From NCBI RefSeq assembly GCF_002018365.1, contig NZ_MVKX01000002.1, positions 124,001 through 188,000 on the forward strand: DNA of 64,000 nucleotides. The letters run 5' to 3'. The notes beneath the pieces are model-generated. The model saw only the letters and a program-made list of their open reading frames with translations. It made no database searches and was not told the DNA's origin. This document shows positions 26,216-37,694 of this stretch, one piece after another; within the stretch, counting starts at the first letter, position 1; every line of letters starts with the position of its first letter. Made by a program: the position numbers and the translations under genes. The stretch comes from Acinetobacter amyesii. Its GTDB lineage: Bacteria; Pseudomonadota; Gammaproteobacteria; Pseudomonadales; Moraxellaceae.

Positions 26216-26701
26216 TTAAGAGCCAGATTTTGCAGGACAGCCTGACGGTGCAAATTTTGTATCAATTGAACCAGCATCACAAGTCCAGCTACCACCTGCA
26301 GTGTCAGCAGCACGAGTCCAAGTAATTGTTTTATCTTTCAAATTACCACTCGCGCCAACACCAAATTTACCTTTAATTGTACCTGCGCCAGTCGCCATAG
26401 TGAAATCTAATGTAGGTTGCATAAGATCATTCACTTTCTCACCGCCAGTCGGCATTTTACCTTCTTCACCAGCAGCACCCAATAAGCTTGAACCAGGTAC
26501 GTTAAATACACACTCTTTACCATCAGTCAGACATAAGTCAACGAGTGTTCGTAGGCTACCCAACTCACCAACTACACGTGTAACTTGCGACTTAGTAACA
26601 TAGTTTTGGTATTGAGGAATCGCAATTGCAGCAAGAATACCGATAATTGCAACAACGATCATTAATTCGATAAGAGTAAAACCCTTTTGAACTGATTTCA
26701 T
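26216..26701 (-). CDS. pilA: Major type IV pilin PilA
   Basis: The 161-residue prepilin begins [20 protein letters not shown] with PilD cleavage at Gly-Phe, Glu5 and a canonical alpha1 helix, continuing [16 protein letters not shown]. Two cysteine pairs are present, one in LCLTDGKEC and one in SWTC...SGCP; the second encloses the C-terminal D-loop. The protein ends in Ser (CPAKSGS), the residue that TfpO-type enzymes glycosylate in Acinetobacter, although no tfpO gene is adjacent. The start at 26701 has GGAG 6 bases upstream, while a GTG at 26713 overlaps that site. It is expressed from a sigma-54 promoter. Confidence 0.95.
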   Translation of the reverse strand: MKSVQKGFTLIELMIVVAIIGILAAIAIPQYQNYVTKSQVTRVVGELGSLRTLVDLCLTDGKECVFNVPGSSLLGAAGEEGKMPTGGEKVNDLMQPTLDFTMATGAGTIKGKFGVGASGNLKDKTITWTRAADTAGGSWTCDAGSIDTKFAPSGCPAKSGS

Positions 26702-26766
26702 AACATTCTCCACAAATGTTTTTTAATTTAATTATTTAATAAAGCTATGTAGCTTGTTTTATAAAT

Positions 26767-26782
26767 AGCACAGAGCGTGCCA
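26767..26782 (-). promoter_or_regulatory. pilA: Sigma-54 promoter of pilA
   Basis: On the minus strand, TGGCACG-CTCT-GTGCT matches the RpoN consensus TGGCACG-N4-TTGCW at the invariant GG (-24) and GC (-12) with correct spacing. Transcription would start near 26756, leaving a leader of about 55 bases. PilS/PilR-activated, RpoN-dependent pilA promoters are established in Pseudomonas. Confidence 0.8.
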
Positions 26783-26905
26783 AGATTTATTATAGTGAAA
26801 ATGACAGAAAAAACAGCACTTTAAAAAAATATTTTTATTTTTTGTAATCATTACGTCTCTTTTTGTGTTTAAAAGTGACGATTTGTGTCACTTTATCACC
26901 GTTTT

Positions 26906-27466
26906 TTAGCGCAGTATTATTGGCGCATTTGCAATTTCATTATTTCGAACTACAGACTTCCCTGCATAAAAGTGATCCATCACATCACCAATCTCTTTTA
27001 CACCTGCCGTCAAAGCTATACGGTATTGTTTATTTTGCATGTTTTGGATAATTCGCGCGCAAATAGCCTGCCACACTTGGGCATCGGTTGCCTGTCTCAT
27101 CCCGCGATCAATCACAATTTCCACCTGACGTTCACACAAGTTTAAATAAAGCAAAACACCACTATTAAACTCTGTATCCCATACACCTAGTTCCGCAAAG
27201 AGCTGTTCAGCACGTGCGCGGGTATTTTGATAATAGGCTTGGTTCGAAGGAATATGCCCTTCGATCACCACTTGTATTTCGCCCACATGGCCATGTTCAG
27301 CTTCTGTCACCGCTTGCGCAATGGCCTGCTGATCTTGCTTATTAAAAAAGCGGTTTGCTGCAGGCATATAAAAGAAGTGCTTCAACCAGCGTTTCAAACT
27401 TGGTTGCTGTATTTCCTGTGTTTTAGGACAGGTGACAATTTCTGTTGTTTCTGTTTTCGTTACCAT
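26906..27466 (-). CDS. TPM-domain protein
   Basis: A 186-residue protein with a TPM (YgcG/Psb32-like) domain: AIAQAVTEAEHGHVGEIQVVIE and GVLLYLNLCERQVEIVIDRGM match the pattern of the larger neighbour. It has no signal peptide or glycine-rich tail and starts with a charged segment, so it is probably cytoplasmic or peripheral. Its start overlaps the stop of the upstream gene as ATGGTAA, suggesting coupled translation. Biochemical role unknown. Confidence 0.78.
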   Translation of the reverse strand: MVTKTETTEIVTCPKTQEIQQPSLKRWLKHFFYMPAANRFFNKQDQQAIAQAVTEAEHGHVGEIQVVIEGHIPSNQAYYQNTRARAEQLFAELGVWDTEFNSGVLLYLNLCERQVEIVIDRGMRQATDAQVWQAICARIIQNMQNKQYRIALTAGVKEIGDVMDHFYAGKSVVRNNEIANAPIILR

Positions 27467-28527
27467 GAACCTGATGCTCCCCCACCACCAAAGCCACCAC
27501 CGCCTCCGCTATAGCCTCCGCCACCAAAGCCACCACCTCCGCTACGGCCTCCACCGCCCCCACCACCAGCAAGGAACATTTGAAAAATGGTTTGAGCAAT
27601 AGCAGTGATGAGTAGAAAGAAAATAGCTCCACCCATCAACAGACTGGTGAGTAAACCTGCACCGTTGACCAACCCAGCAACGGTACCTGCAACAGCGGCA
27701 GTTGACGCACTTAAGCGTTTACCCACTATAAATGATGCAAAAATACCAATCACCAAAATGATGAGAACCGTTGTAAACGTTTTCTCTTTGGCTTGTTGCT
27801 CGTGTAAGGCTTGTTCCTGACGTTCTTTTAACTCTTGGGCTGCTTGAGCGGCAACTTCAGGGTCTTGATTTAAAATTTGAGTTATTTCTGTTAAGCCAGC
27901 ATCAATACCTTGAGCATACTGAGCTTGCTTAAAATACGGTGTGATTTGATTACGGATAATTCGACTAACGATGATATCGGGCATGATTCCTTCTAACCCA
28001 TAACCCGTGAGGATTTGAATTCTGCGATCATTCACAGCGATCGCCATCAATATCCCATTGTCACGCTTTGCTGAACCGAGTTGCCATTTTTCTGCAACAC
28101 GCAAGGCGTAATCAAAAATATCTTCTTGACCCGTGGTTGGTACAATCACGACACCAACTTGCGCCTTGCCTTGTTCGTGTAACTGTAAAATTTTCTGGCT
28201 AATGGCTTGCTTTTCAGCAGCGGAAAGTAAGTTTGCCTGATCAACTACAGGTTCATTTAGGGTCGGCAAGCCACGAATCGACTCGCCATCTGCCATATCA
28301 TTGGCGATATTCGGCTGCTGAATTTTGATTTCAGGCTGTGCTGTTGTTTCTTTTTGCGTAGCTGACTGCTGATCTTTTAATATTTTACCGACAACAACTG
28401 TTTCAGCATCTACATCTGTAGCGGTGGCAGTTTCTGCATGTGTAAAACCCACCACACACAATAAGCATGCTAAAACCATGCGCTGCAACCACAACAAACC
28501 TGTATGTTTTAGCTCAAAATCCACCAT
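27460..28527 (-). CDS. YgcG-type TPM-domain membrane protein
   Basis: A 355-residue exported membrane protein. An N-terminal signal segment (about residues 11-31) is followed by a TPM domain (about 95-215: VVDQANLLSAAEKQAI, GVVIVPTTGQEDIFDYALRVAEKWQLG, GILMAIAVNDRRIQILTGYGLEG). Two or three membrane segments lie at about 250-320, and a Gly/Ser-rich tail carries repeated GGGG runs. It lies between lemA and a second TPM gene, a cluster found in many bacteria and linked to envelope or membrane-protein quality control, without a settled function. Confidence 0.85.
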   Translation of the reverse strand: MVDFELKHTGLLWLQRMVLACLLCVVGFTHAETATATDVDAETVVVGKILKDQQSATQKETTAQPEIKIQQPNIANDMADGESIRGLPTLNEPVVDQANLLSAAEKQAISQKILQLHEQGKAQVGVVIVPTTGQEDIFDYALRVAEKWQLGSAKRDNGILMAIAVNDRRIQILTGYGLEGIMPDIIVSRIIRNQITPYFKQAQYAQGIDAGLTEITQILNQDPEVAAQAAQELKERQEQALHEQQAKEKTFTTVLIILVIGIFASFIVGKRLSASTAAVAGTVAGLVNGAGLLTSLLMGGAIFFLLITAIAQTIFQMFLAGGGGGGGRSGGGGFGGGGYSGGGGGFGGGGASGSW

Positions 28528-28556
28528 CAGCCCACCTCACAATGCAGTGACGCCAA

Positions 28557-29147
28557 TTAATTAAAATCAACTTTCGGTGCAGTTTGTGCACTTTGCTCTG
28601 CGCTAAAGTTAGGCTTGGTATCCATACCAATGACTTTAGCTGTCATCACTTGCGGGAACTGGCGTGCATAGCCGTTAAAGTCTTGTACCGTAGTAATGTA
28701 GCGATTACGTGCGACAGCTATACGGTTTTCAGTGCCTTCTAATTGAACCTGTAAATCACGGAATTGCTCATTGGCTTTTAAATCTGGATAATTTTCCGAA
28801 ACAGCAATTAAACGTGAAAGTGCGCTGGTCATCTGCGCTTGTGCTTCTTGATATTTTTGGAACAATGCTGGATCTTCCAAAACTTCCTTATCCACTTTTA
28901 AGCCCGCAACATTGGCACGTGCTTGAGTCACTTCGGTCAGCACTTGTTCCTCATGTTTCGCGTAGCCTTTCACTACATTGACAAGGTTAGGTACCAAATC
29001 TGCACGGCGTTGATATTGGTTTTGTACCTCAGACCATGCTGCTGTAACGGCCTCGTCTTTGACTTGTAATGTGTTATAGCCACAACCACTGAGGGTCAAC
29101 GTACTGACTAATGCGATTGCGAGCATGCTTTTTTTCATTGAATTCAT
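28557..29147 (-). CDS. lemA: LemA family lipoprotein
   Basis: A 196-residue LemA-family protein. The N-terminus is a lipoprotein signal (STLTLSGCGYN) giving a lipidated Cys, then the family motif around AAWSEVQNQYQRRADLVPNLVNVVKGYA and the long helical bundle to about residue 175, including VARNRYITTVQDFNGYARQFP. The ATG at 29147 is the best supported start; an ATG at 29138 is also possible and keeps the signal. It is followed 29 bases later by the YgcG-type gene. Confidence 0.88.
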   Translation of the reverse strand: MNSMKKSMLAIALVSTLTLSGCGYNTLQVKDEAVTAAWSEVQNQYQRRADLVPNLVNVVKGYAKHEEQVLTEVTQARANVAGLKVDKEVLEDPALFQKYQEAQAQMTSALSRLIAVSENYPDLKANEQFRDLQVQLEGTENRIAVARNRYITTVQDFNGYARQFPQVMTAKVIGMDTKPNFSAEQSAQTAPKVDFN

Positions 29148-29268
29148 AACCCTTAACCTCAAGTATTTATTTGTAATTGTTTAAATAAATTCATTCTAAC
29201 CCTATTTTTCGAATGAATTATGTATTTTCTTTGTGATTAAACTGATCCACTCAAAAAATATTGAGCAT

Positions 29269-29298
29269 GAAAAAAAGCCCACAACTCGGGCTTTTTTT
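29269..29298 (-). terminator. Terminator of the metal-dependent hydrolase gene
   Basis: GCCC/GGGC stem extended by A/T tails, loop ACAACTC, 12 bases downstream of the minus-strand stop codon at 29310. Confidence 0.85.
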
Positions 29299-29309
29299 AT
29301 CATATTGAA

Positions 29310-30194
29310 TTAACTATACAATTGCGGTGTGATTTCAGTCTGAAAACTTTCCATTTGATATTCATCAGCAAGGCGTTCTTTCCAATATTTCACGATCTGA
29401 CTGTAATCAATTTCGCTCGGATGGAATTCTGCTTTGTAATATGACAAATATTCAGGCGCTAGTTGAATAAACATTTTTGCCAATAAATACGCGCCGAAAA
29501 TATTTCCGCCAATCTTCGGTAAACTTTTTTTCTTATCCTGCATAAATAGCTTAGTTGCAGAATAAAACGTAAGACTTGCAAAACCCGTGGTCACACTGCG
29601 CATAATCATCCGACGTATTTTGTCATCACCATACACATGTTGATATACATCGAATGCCACCGCGCGATGCTCAATTTCTTCAATCGCATGCCAAACCCAA
29701 AGTTTCACTGCATCATCATCCAAAGTACTGAGCACTTCAGGATGTCTTAAAATATAGCCGCCAAGCAAAGCGGTAAAATGTTCAAAAGCACAGGTGATTG
29801 CAAGTTGAATCTTTGGATGTAAGTTTTTTACATAGCTGTCTTTACGTGCCAACCATGCTTGGAAACGATCTAAATTATAGCTTTCACTGCGCCAAGCATC
29901 GTTAAATTCAGCATGGGCTTTGGAGTGCATCGCTTCTTGCCCAATGAATGCTGCGATCTCAGCTTGCAATTTTTTATCACTGACTTGATCGCGTACATTG
30001 CGCACACTATGCACAAAGAATTGCTCACCAATGGGAAAGGTCGATGACAATGCCGTCAACAAATGCGACATCACCGGTGAATTTGCAAAATAATGCCGAC
30101 GAATCGCTTTAGGATTGAATTGTGCTCGACGTACCGTAATGCCAATGGCTTTAGGACGATTTAGATATGTTTTTTGTGTCGTCACTTGCGTCAT
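29310..30194 (-). CDS. Metal-dependent hydrolase (PF10118-type, ferritin-like diiron)
   Basis: A 294-residue protein of the predicted metal-dependent hydrolase family with a ferritin-like helical core. Candidate metal ligands are Glu in FPIGEQFF, the EAMHSKAHAEF motif (about residues 87-97), Glu/His in CAFEHFTA, and EEIEHRAVAFDVYQH (about 169-183). Such E-x-x-H pairs suggest a dinuclear iron site. No signal peptide is seen, though the SVTTGFASLTFYSATKLF region may be membrane-associated. Substrate unknown. It is a single-gene unit with its own terminator. Confidence 0.8.
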   Translation of the reverse strand: MTQVTTQKTYLNRPKAIGITVRRAQFNPKAIRRHYFANSPVMSHLLTALSSTFPIGEQFFVHSVRNVRDQVSDKKLQAEIAAFIGQEAMHSKAHAEFNDAWRSESYNLDRFQAWLARKDSYVKNLHPKIQLAITCAFEHFTALLGGYILRHPEVLSTLDDDAVKLWVWHAIEEIEHRAVAFDVYQHVYGDDKIRRMIMRSVTTGFASLTFYSATKLFMQDKKKSLPKIGGNIFGAYLLAKMFIQLAPEYLSYYKAEFHPSEIDYSQIVKYWKERLADEYQMESFQTEITPQLYS

Positions 30195-30373
30195 GGTCGC
30201 TTCCTAAGATTTAGATCATGATCGCAGTATGTAATTCCTACGCTCTTTCACACATGGCAAAATGTGCTAGCACATTTGCATAATTCACCATTCTAAAGCG
30301 CTGTCTGACAACTTTTCAGCGTATTTATCTGCAAAATCCATTCACGTGTCATTTGAGGTAAATTCCAAAAAAT

Positions 30374-30399
30374 AAAAAACCCGCCAAAGCGGGTTTTTT
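30374..30399 (-). terminator. Terminator of gltD
   Basis: A perfect 11-bp stem (core CCCGC / GCGGG) with a CAAA loop and A/T tails lies 35 bases after the gltD stop codon. Confidence 0.9.
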
Positions 30400-30434
30400 G
30401 AATAAATCCAGTGCAATCACTGGCATGTCATGAC

Positions 30435-31892
<1,458 letters not shown>

Positions 31893-31925
31893 TTACACCT
31901 GCCTATCAAATCTGCAGTAGTGGAA

Positions 31926-34900
31926 TTATTGTGGATCAGCTTGAGTTGTTTTCAACAAAGTCTGCAAATTAGCAGCTTTTGGTTTCACAAGCCAGAATTT
32001 GCGGCTATAGAAGTCAAACTCGTTGCGGATCTTATACGCCCAAGCACTACCTGTTTCTTTAATATGTTCATCTAAGATACGGCACAAGAACTCTTTGTGT
32101 TCTTCCATCGACTCTGTAGAGATACGGTTCAATTCAATCAGTTCGTGGTTGTAATGGTCTACAAAGTCATTGTCGAGGTCGAGCACATAAGCGAAACCGC
32201 CTGTCATACCCGCACCAAAGTTATGACCCACTTTACCCAATACAGTCACGATACCACCTGTCATGTATTCACAGCAGTGGTCGCCTGCACCTTCAATCAC
32301 AGCAAACGCACCTGAGTTACGTACTGCAAAACGCTCGCCTGCTGTACCTGCTGCAAACAATTTACCGCCTGTTGCACCATATAAACAGGTGTTACCAATG
32401 ATCGCAGTATTTTGCGTTTGGAACGGTGAACCTTTAGGTGGGAAGATCGAGATACGACCGCCAGCCATACCTTTACCCACGTAATCATTCGCATCGCCTT
32501 CTAGGCTGATGTGTAAACCACCTGCGTTCCAAACACCCAATGACTGACCTGCAGTCCCTGTTAATTTAACTTTAACAGGGTGTGCTTCCATACTGAGGTT
32601 GCCATAACGTTTTGCAATCTCACCCGAAATACGCGCGCCAATTGAACGGTCACAGTTACCAATAGTGAAACCGTATTCACCACCTGTACCTGCTTCAATC
32701 GCTGGCAGCATTTCTGCCACCATTTTTTCAGCCAAGAGACCTTTATCAAATGGTGCATTGCCTTGTACTTCACAGTACTGTGCTTTACCTTCTGCCGCAG
32801 GATGCGATTGGAGTAATGCGCTCAAATCAAGGTGTGCATGTTTTTCAGTTTTACCCGGAAGCATTTCCAGTAAATCTGTACGGCCAATCAAATCTTTCAG
32901 ACTTGAAACACCCAGTGCTGCTAACCATTCACGTGTTTCTTCCGCAATAAAGTGGAAGAAATTGATCAGCATTTCAGGCTCACCGATATAGTGTTCCTGA
33001 CGTAAATGATCTTGTTGTGTTGCAACACCTGTCGCACAGTTGTTTAAGTGGCAAATACGTAGGTATTTACAACCCAATGCGATCATCGGTGTAGAACCGA
33101 AACCGAAACTTTCAGCCCCTAGAATCGCTGCTTTCACAACGTCTAGACCTGTTTTCAAGCCGCCATCAGTTTGTACACGGACTTTGCCACGCAGGTCATT
33201 CACACGTAGCGCCTGATGCGCCTCAGATAGACCAAGTTCCCATGGAGAACCTGCATGGTGAATTGAAGAAAGTGGAGAAGCCGCTGTACCGCCGTCATAA
33301 CCAGAAATGGTAATGAAGTCTGCATATGCTTTTGCTACACCTGCCGCAATCGTACCAACACCCGGCTCAGAAACCAGCTTAACGGACACCATCGCCTGTG
33401 GGTTAACCTGTTTTAAATCGAAAATTAACTGTGATAAATCTTCGATTGAGTAGATGTCGTGATGCGGTGGCGGAGAAATTAATGTCACACCCGGTACTGA
33501 GTAACGTAAACGTGCAATTAAGCCATTCACTTTACCGCCCGGCAACTGACCACCTTCACCTGGTTTTGCACCTTGCGCCACTTTAATTTGAAGGACTTCT
33601 GCAGAAGTTAGATATGCAGGGGTCACACCAAAACGGCCAGATGCAATTTGTTTGATTTTCGAGTTACGGATTGTGCCGTAACGCGCTGGGTCTTCGCCGC
33701 CCTCACCCGAGTTCGAACGACCACCAATAGTATTCATAGCGATTGCAATGGCTTCGTGCGCTTCAGGCGATAATGCGCCTAAAGACATCCCAGCCGAGTC
33801 AAAACGTGGCAGAATTTCTTCCACGGATTCAACTTGATCGAGTGCAATCGATTGATCTGTTTTCAACTTGAATAAGTCACGAATCGTCGCGATTGGACGG
33901 TTATTCACTAGCTCTGCGTATTCTTTAAAGTCCGCATAATTACCAGAACGCACAGATTTATGCAGCGCATTGATCACGTCTGGGTTAAATGCGTGATATT
34001 CCTTACCGAATACAAATTTCAGCATACCGCCTTGATCGATTGGCTTACGTGATTTCCACGCCAAATCTGCCAATTTTTTCAAGTCATTTTCTAGATCTGA
34101 GAATGTTGCGCCTTTAATACGGCTCGGTACGCCAGTAAAGCATTTTGCAACTACTTCATCAGAAAGACCTACCGCTTCAAACAACTGACCGCCACGGTAA
34201 GAGGCAACAGTAGAAATACCCATCTTAGAAAGGACTTTCAGTAAACCTTTCTCAATACCTTTACGGAAATTCGCTTGCGCATGGATTGGGTCACCCAACA
34301 ACTCACCTTTCGCGATCAAGTCATTGATCACATCATAAGCCAAGTATGGATAGATCGCAGTCGCACCGAAACCAAGAATCACCGCAAACTGATGCGCATC
34401 ACGCGCCAAACCAGTTTCGACAATGATGTTGGCATCTGTACGTAGACCCACATTGATTAAATAGTGGTGAACCGCACCAGTTGCCATCAATGCATTTGCA
34501 GGTAAGAAACCTTGACGAATTTTCTTATCAGACAATACAAGTAAAGTTTTTCCATCGCGAATCGCTTGCGCAGATTCTTCACAAATACGTGCGATAGCAG
34601 CTTCTAAGCCTTCATCTTCTGCATAGTTCAGGTCGATGTCTGCAATTTCGTAACCTTTACGACCAAGAGTACGAATTTGATGCATTTTCGAATTTGACAA
34701 TACAGGGCTTGAAATGATCAGACGATCTGCATGCTCTGGACCTTGTTCAAATACATTTTGTTCACGGCCGAGACATGTCTCTAACGACATAACGATCGAT
34801 TCACGTAATGGATCGATTGGCGGATTCGTAACCTGAGCGAACTGCTGACGGAAGTAGTCAGACACATGGCGCACTTGACGAGACAATACTGCCATTGGCG

Positions 34901-36407
34901 TATCATCACCCATTGAGCCTACGGCTTCCTGTCCGCTTTCAGCGATCGGACGAAGCAATTGGTCACGTTCTTCAAACGTCACCATGAACATTTTTTGTGA
35001 AGCTTTCAGGTCATCGCCTTTTAAGCCTTGATCACATAAATATTCTTCCAGCTCTGGACTACCTTGCACACGTACTGAGTTTTCACGCAGCCACTGACGA
35101 TATGGACGCATACGTTTGAGGTGATTACTCACATCTTGAGTATCGAGCATTTTGCCGGTAAAGGTATCAATTACCAAGATTTGACCCGGACCGACACGAC
35201 CTTTAGACACAACGTCTTCAGGTTCATAACCCCAAACACCAATTTCTGATGCCAAGGTGATGTAACCATTTTTGGTAATCACCCAACGTGCTGGACGTAA
35301 GCCATTACGGTCAAGCATACAAATTGCATGACGACCATCTTGAATTACCAGACCTGCCGGACCATCCCAAGCTTCCATATGCTTCGAGTTGAATTCATAG
35401 AATGCACGTAAGTCAGCATCTAAAGTTTCAACGTTTTGCCAAGCTGGCGGAACCAACATGCGCAGCGCACGGAACAAGTCCATACCGCCGCCGACAAGGA
35501 TTTCCAGCATATTGTCTAAGCTTGAAGAATCCGAACCTGTACGGTTTACAATTGGATTCAGCTCAGTTAAACCCGGCAACAATGGGTTTTCAAATTTTGG
35601 TGTACGCGCCATCGCCCAGTTACGGTTTGCGGTAATGGTGTTAATTTCACCATTGTGCGCCAAGTAACGGAACGGCTGTGCCAAAGGCCAACGCGGCAAG
35701 GTATTGGTTGAGAAACGCTGATGGAATACCACAATGTGTGACTTTAAACGCTCATCAGCAAGATCCGTATAGAAGTCAGCAATGGCTGCTGGCATCATCA
35801 AACCTTTATAGCTGATCACAGTTGAGCATAAAGTGGTTACATAGAAGTATGGGTCAGCAGTCAGCTGTTGTTCTGCACGACGACGTGCCATCACCAACTT
35901 ACGGTTGAATTCAACCTCTGAAACACCCATTGGGCAATTCACGATAATTTGTTCAAAGGCAGGTAATGACTGCATCGCGATTGAACCCAACGCATCGTTA
36001 TTGGTTGGCACAACACGCCAAGCGATGACTTTACAGCCTTCGTCTTCGATTTCTTTGGTTAAAATTTGTTTTGCATGTGCGGCTAATGCAGGGTCTAGAT
36101 TTAGAAATACCGTACCCACAGCAAAGATTTCACTCAATGTAATGTCACTGAGTTTTTTCGCTTCTTCACGGAAAAATTCTTTTGGCATAGCAAGGAGTAG
36201 ACCACAGCCGTCACCGGTTTTGCCATCTGCGGCAATACCACCACGGTGGGTCATACAACTTAAACTATGCATTGCGGTTTTGACGAGATCATGGCTTGCA
36301 TCACCCTGCATATGGGCGATTAAACCGAAACCACAGTTATCTTTAAACTCATCCGGTTGGTATAAACCTTGAGCGGGAGCTACAGTATTAGGCGATGGCA
36401 TGTGCAT
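31926..36407 (-). CDS. gltB: Glutamate synthase (NADPH) large subunit
   Basis: A 1493-residue enzyme combining an N-terminal glutamine amidotransferase (Cys25 in DNCGFG, exposed after propeptide removal), a central domain, an FMN-binding synthase domain and a C-terminal beta-helix. The synthase domain contains [33 protein letters not shown] and the [11 protein letters not shown] 3Fe-4S region. The beta-helix is rich in Gly ([22 protein letters not shown]). GGG lies 6 bases before the chosen ATG; ATG at 36401 is an alternative. With gltD it forms the main nitrogen-assimilation GOGAT, preceded by a long leader. Confidence 0.97.
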   Translation of the reverse strand: MHMPSPNTVAPAQGLYQPDEFKDNCGFGLIAHMQGDASHDLVKTAMHSLSCMTHRGGIAADGKTGDGCGLLLAMPKEFFREEAKKLSDITLSEIFAVGTVFLNLDPALAAHAKQILTKEIEDEGCKVIAWRVVPTNNDALGSIAMQSLPAFEQIIVNCPMGVSEVEFNRKLVMARRRAEQQLTADPYFYVTTLCSTVISYKGLMMPAAIADFYTDLADERLKSHIVVFHQRFSTNTLPRWPLAQPFRYLAHNGEINTITANRNWAMARTPKFENPLLPGLTELNPIVNRTGSDSSSLDNMLEILVGGGMDLFRALRMLVPPAWQNVETLDADLRAFYEFNSKHMEAWDGPAGLVIQDGRHAICMLDRNGLRPARWVITKNGYITLASEIGVWGYEPEDVVSKGRVGPGQILVIDTFTGKMLDTQDVSNHLKRMRPYRQWLRENSVRVQGSPELEEYLCDQGLKGDDLKASQKMFMVTFEERDQLLRPIAESGQEAVGSMGDDTPMAVLSRQVRHVSDYFRQQFAQVTNPPIDPLRESIVMSLETCLGREQNVFEQGPEHADRLIISSPVLSNSKMHQIRTLGRKGYEIADIDLNYAEDEGLEAAIARICEESAQAIRDGKTLLVLSDKKIRQGFLPANALMATGAVHHYLINVGLRTDANIIVETGLARDAHQFAVILGFGATAIYPYLAYDVINDLIAKGELLGDPIHAQANFRKGIEKGLLKVLSKMGISTVASYRGGQLFEAVGLSDEVVAKCFTGVPSRIKGATFSDLENDLKKLADLAWKSRKPIDQGGMLKFVFGKEYHAFNPDVINALHKSVRSGNYADFKEYAELVNNRPIATIRDLFKLKTDQSIALDQVESVEEILPRFDSAGMSLGALSPEAHEAIAIAMNTIGGRSNSGEGGEDPARYGTIRNSKIKQIASGRFGVTPAYLTSAEVLQIKVAQGAKPGEGGQLPGGKVNGLIARLRYSVPGVTLISPPPHHDIYSIEDLSQLIFDLKQVNPQAMVSVKLVSEPGVGTIAAGVAKAYADFITISGYDGGTAASPLSSIHHAGSPWELGLSEAHQALRVNDLRGKVRVQTDGGLKTGLDVVKAAILGAESFGFGSTPMIALGCKYLRICHLNNCATGVATQQDHLRQEHYIGEPEMLINFFHFIAEETREWLAALGVSSLKDLIGRTDLLEMLPGKTEKHAHLDLSALLQSHPAAEGKAQYCEVQGNAPFDKGLLAEKMVAEMLPAIEAGTGGEYGFTIGNCDRSIGARISGEIAKRYGNLSMEAHPVKVKLTGTAGQSLGVWNAGGLHISLEGDANDYVGKGMAGGRISIFPPKGSPFQTQNTAIIGNTCLYGATGGKLFAAGTAGERFAVRNSGAFAVIEGAGDHCCEYMTGGIVTVLGKVGHNFGAGMTGGFAYVLDLDNDFVDHYNHELIELNRISTESMEEHKEFLCRILDEHIKETGSAWAYKIRNEFDFYSRKFWLVKPKAANLQTLLKTTQADPQ

Positions 36408-36847
36408 AGCGTACCCTTCTTTTCTTTACAGCTCTTTCGAGCACTTAACAAACTAATTTCTTGTTGCGATTCGTCTTAACTTACTCACATGAATTGTTCT
36501 GTCGAGCAAAATTATTTCTTATTCACACCCTTAAGATAAACCGAATTCATCTTTGATGCATGAATAAAAAGTCAAATTTTCTGCTTTTGCAGTTCAGATC
36601 AGGGATAACGACTGGATTAATGACTTCGCACTTTTATCGAATCATTTTCGCGCCAAAACAGGGAGAAAAGTTCAATTTACGCACCAATTAAGCAATTTGT
36701 ATGCCAACTTGATGCATTTTCTCCTAAGATGGCTGATTACAAGCATTTTTTAGTTATAACAAATAATTCAAATTGTTCTTTTTTAATTTTATGCACTTTT
36801 TCTGTGCAGTTTAGACTTTTCCTAAGAGGTCTTGCGCTATTTTAGAA
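36408..36847. other. Long intergenic leader of gltBD
   Basis: 440 bases with no gene. It is the gltB upstream region and the downstream flank of the SPOR gene. A weak hairpin (TGCAC / GTGCA, 36792-36808) lacks a T-run. I see no convincing promoter, riboswitch or small gene, though the length would suit nitrogen- or amino-acid-responsive regulation. Confidence 0.5.
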
Positions 36848-37687
36848 CTAATTAAATGGATCGGTTACTTCTTGTTCTACCGGTGCAGGTTTTGGACGTG
36901 GTGCATCTACACTACTTTGTGATTTTTGCACATCAATCACATTCCCTTCCGCATCACGACGAGTCACCGTAGTACTTGTCGTTGCATTAGTTGGTGTTGT
37001 TACCGTCGCTGCAGCCGCTGCTTTTCGTGCGGCGATTTGAGCTTCATCAATTTTCGGTAAAGGCACAGATTTTAATTTAACAGCATATAACTTTTGACTC
37101 GACGACATTTCTTCCGTGCCTAAGTCATTCACATATGCTTGATATTGTTTAAATTCAACAACCTCAGGTTTGATTGAAGCAGGCAAAGCGATGTTGAGGC
37201 TCGACATTGCAGCTTTGGCATCATTTTGCGACGAATATGGTCCAGTTAAAATGACGTATTGCTCAGGATGGTCTTCACCTGAAAGACGAAGATAAATAAA
37301 TTTGTGACGCTCAGGCTGCTTGCGTAAGAAGCTTTTTAAAATATCTTCTTCAGAAACCCGAAATAATTCAACACCATAAAGCTTGGCAGAGTCATTAATA
37401 AATTTAGTGCCGCGAAATTCTGGCTCATGTTGAGCTGTAGCAACCACACGGGTTGTCATATCCAGCGGACGCACTTCTTCATTTAATGCACCAAGATGGG
37501 ACATTGCTGCCACTTTCTCTGGCTGAATTTGCAAATCCACTTCGGTTTCAGCTTGCTTTGCAACTTCAACCAATTCTTTGGTATCTGTAATCGCCCAGAA
37601 AACCAATGCAGCGAACAGACACACAGCTCCACCCACCAACCATGCGTAGTGATGAACTTTTTGCCATTGAGACTGCCGCGCTGCCAT
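36848..37687 (-). CDS. SPOR-domain membrane protein
   Basis: A 279-residue bitopic protein: a short cytoplasmic start, a membrane helix at about residues 13-31, a periplasmic linker, and a SPOR-like fold (about 100-170) including HKFIYLRLSGEDHPEQYVILTGPYSSQNDA. A Pro/Thr/Ala-rich C-terminal tail follows. SPOR domains bind denuded glycan strands at septa. It follows aroB by 7 bases, as in the pilMNOPQ-aroKB-SPOR(-like) clusters of related gammaproteobacteria, suggesting cotranscription. Confidence 0.82.
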   Translation of the reverse strand: MAARQSQWQKVHHYAWLVGGAVCLFAALVFWAITDTKELVEVAKQAETEVDLQIQPEKVAAMSHLGALNEEVRPLDMTTRVVATAQHEPEFRGTKFINDSAKLYGVELFRVSEEDILKSFLRKQPERHKFIYLRLSGEDHPEQYVILTGPYSSQNDAKAAMSSLNIALPASIKPEVVEFKQYQAYVNDLGTEEMSSSQKLYAVKLKSVPLPKIDEAQIAARKAAAAATVTTPTNATTSTTVTRRDAEGNVIDVQKSQSSVDAPRPKPAPVEQEVTDPFN

Positions 37688-37694
37688 GATGTAC

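Noticed and set aside
27227..27632. Proline-rich and valine/alanine-rich frames over the YgcG-type gene
   Set aside because: They are alternative-frame readings of the glycine-rich tail, which looks open in several frames.
26906..30194. TPM/LemA cluster as an antiphage or toxin system
   Set aside because: LemA and YgcG-type genes are widespread housekeeping-type neighbours and no effector or nuclease domain is present.
36408..36847. Riboswitch or small gene before gltB
   Set aside because: No conserved aptamer-like pattern, no terminator/antiterminator pair and no open frame with a ribosome-binding site.
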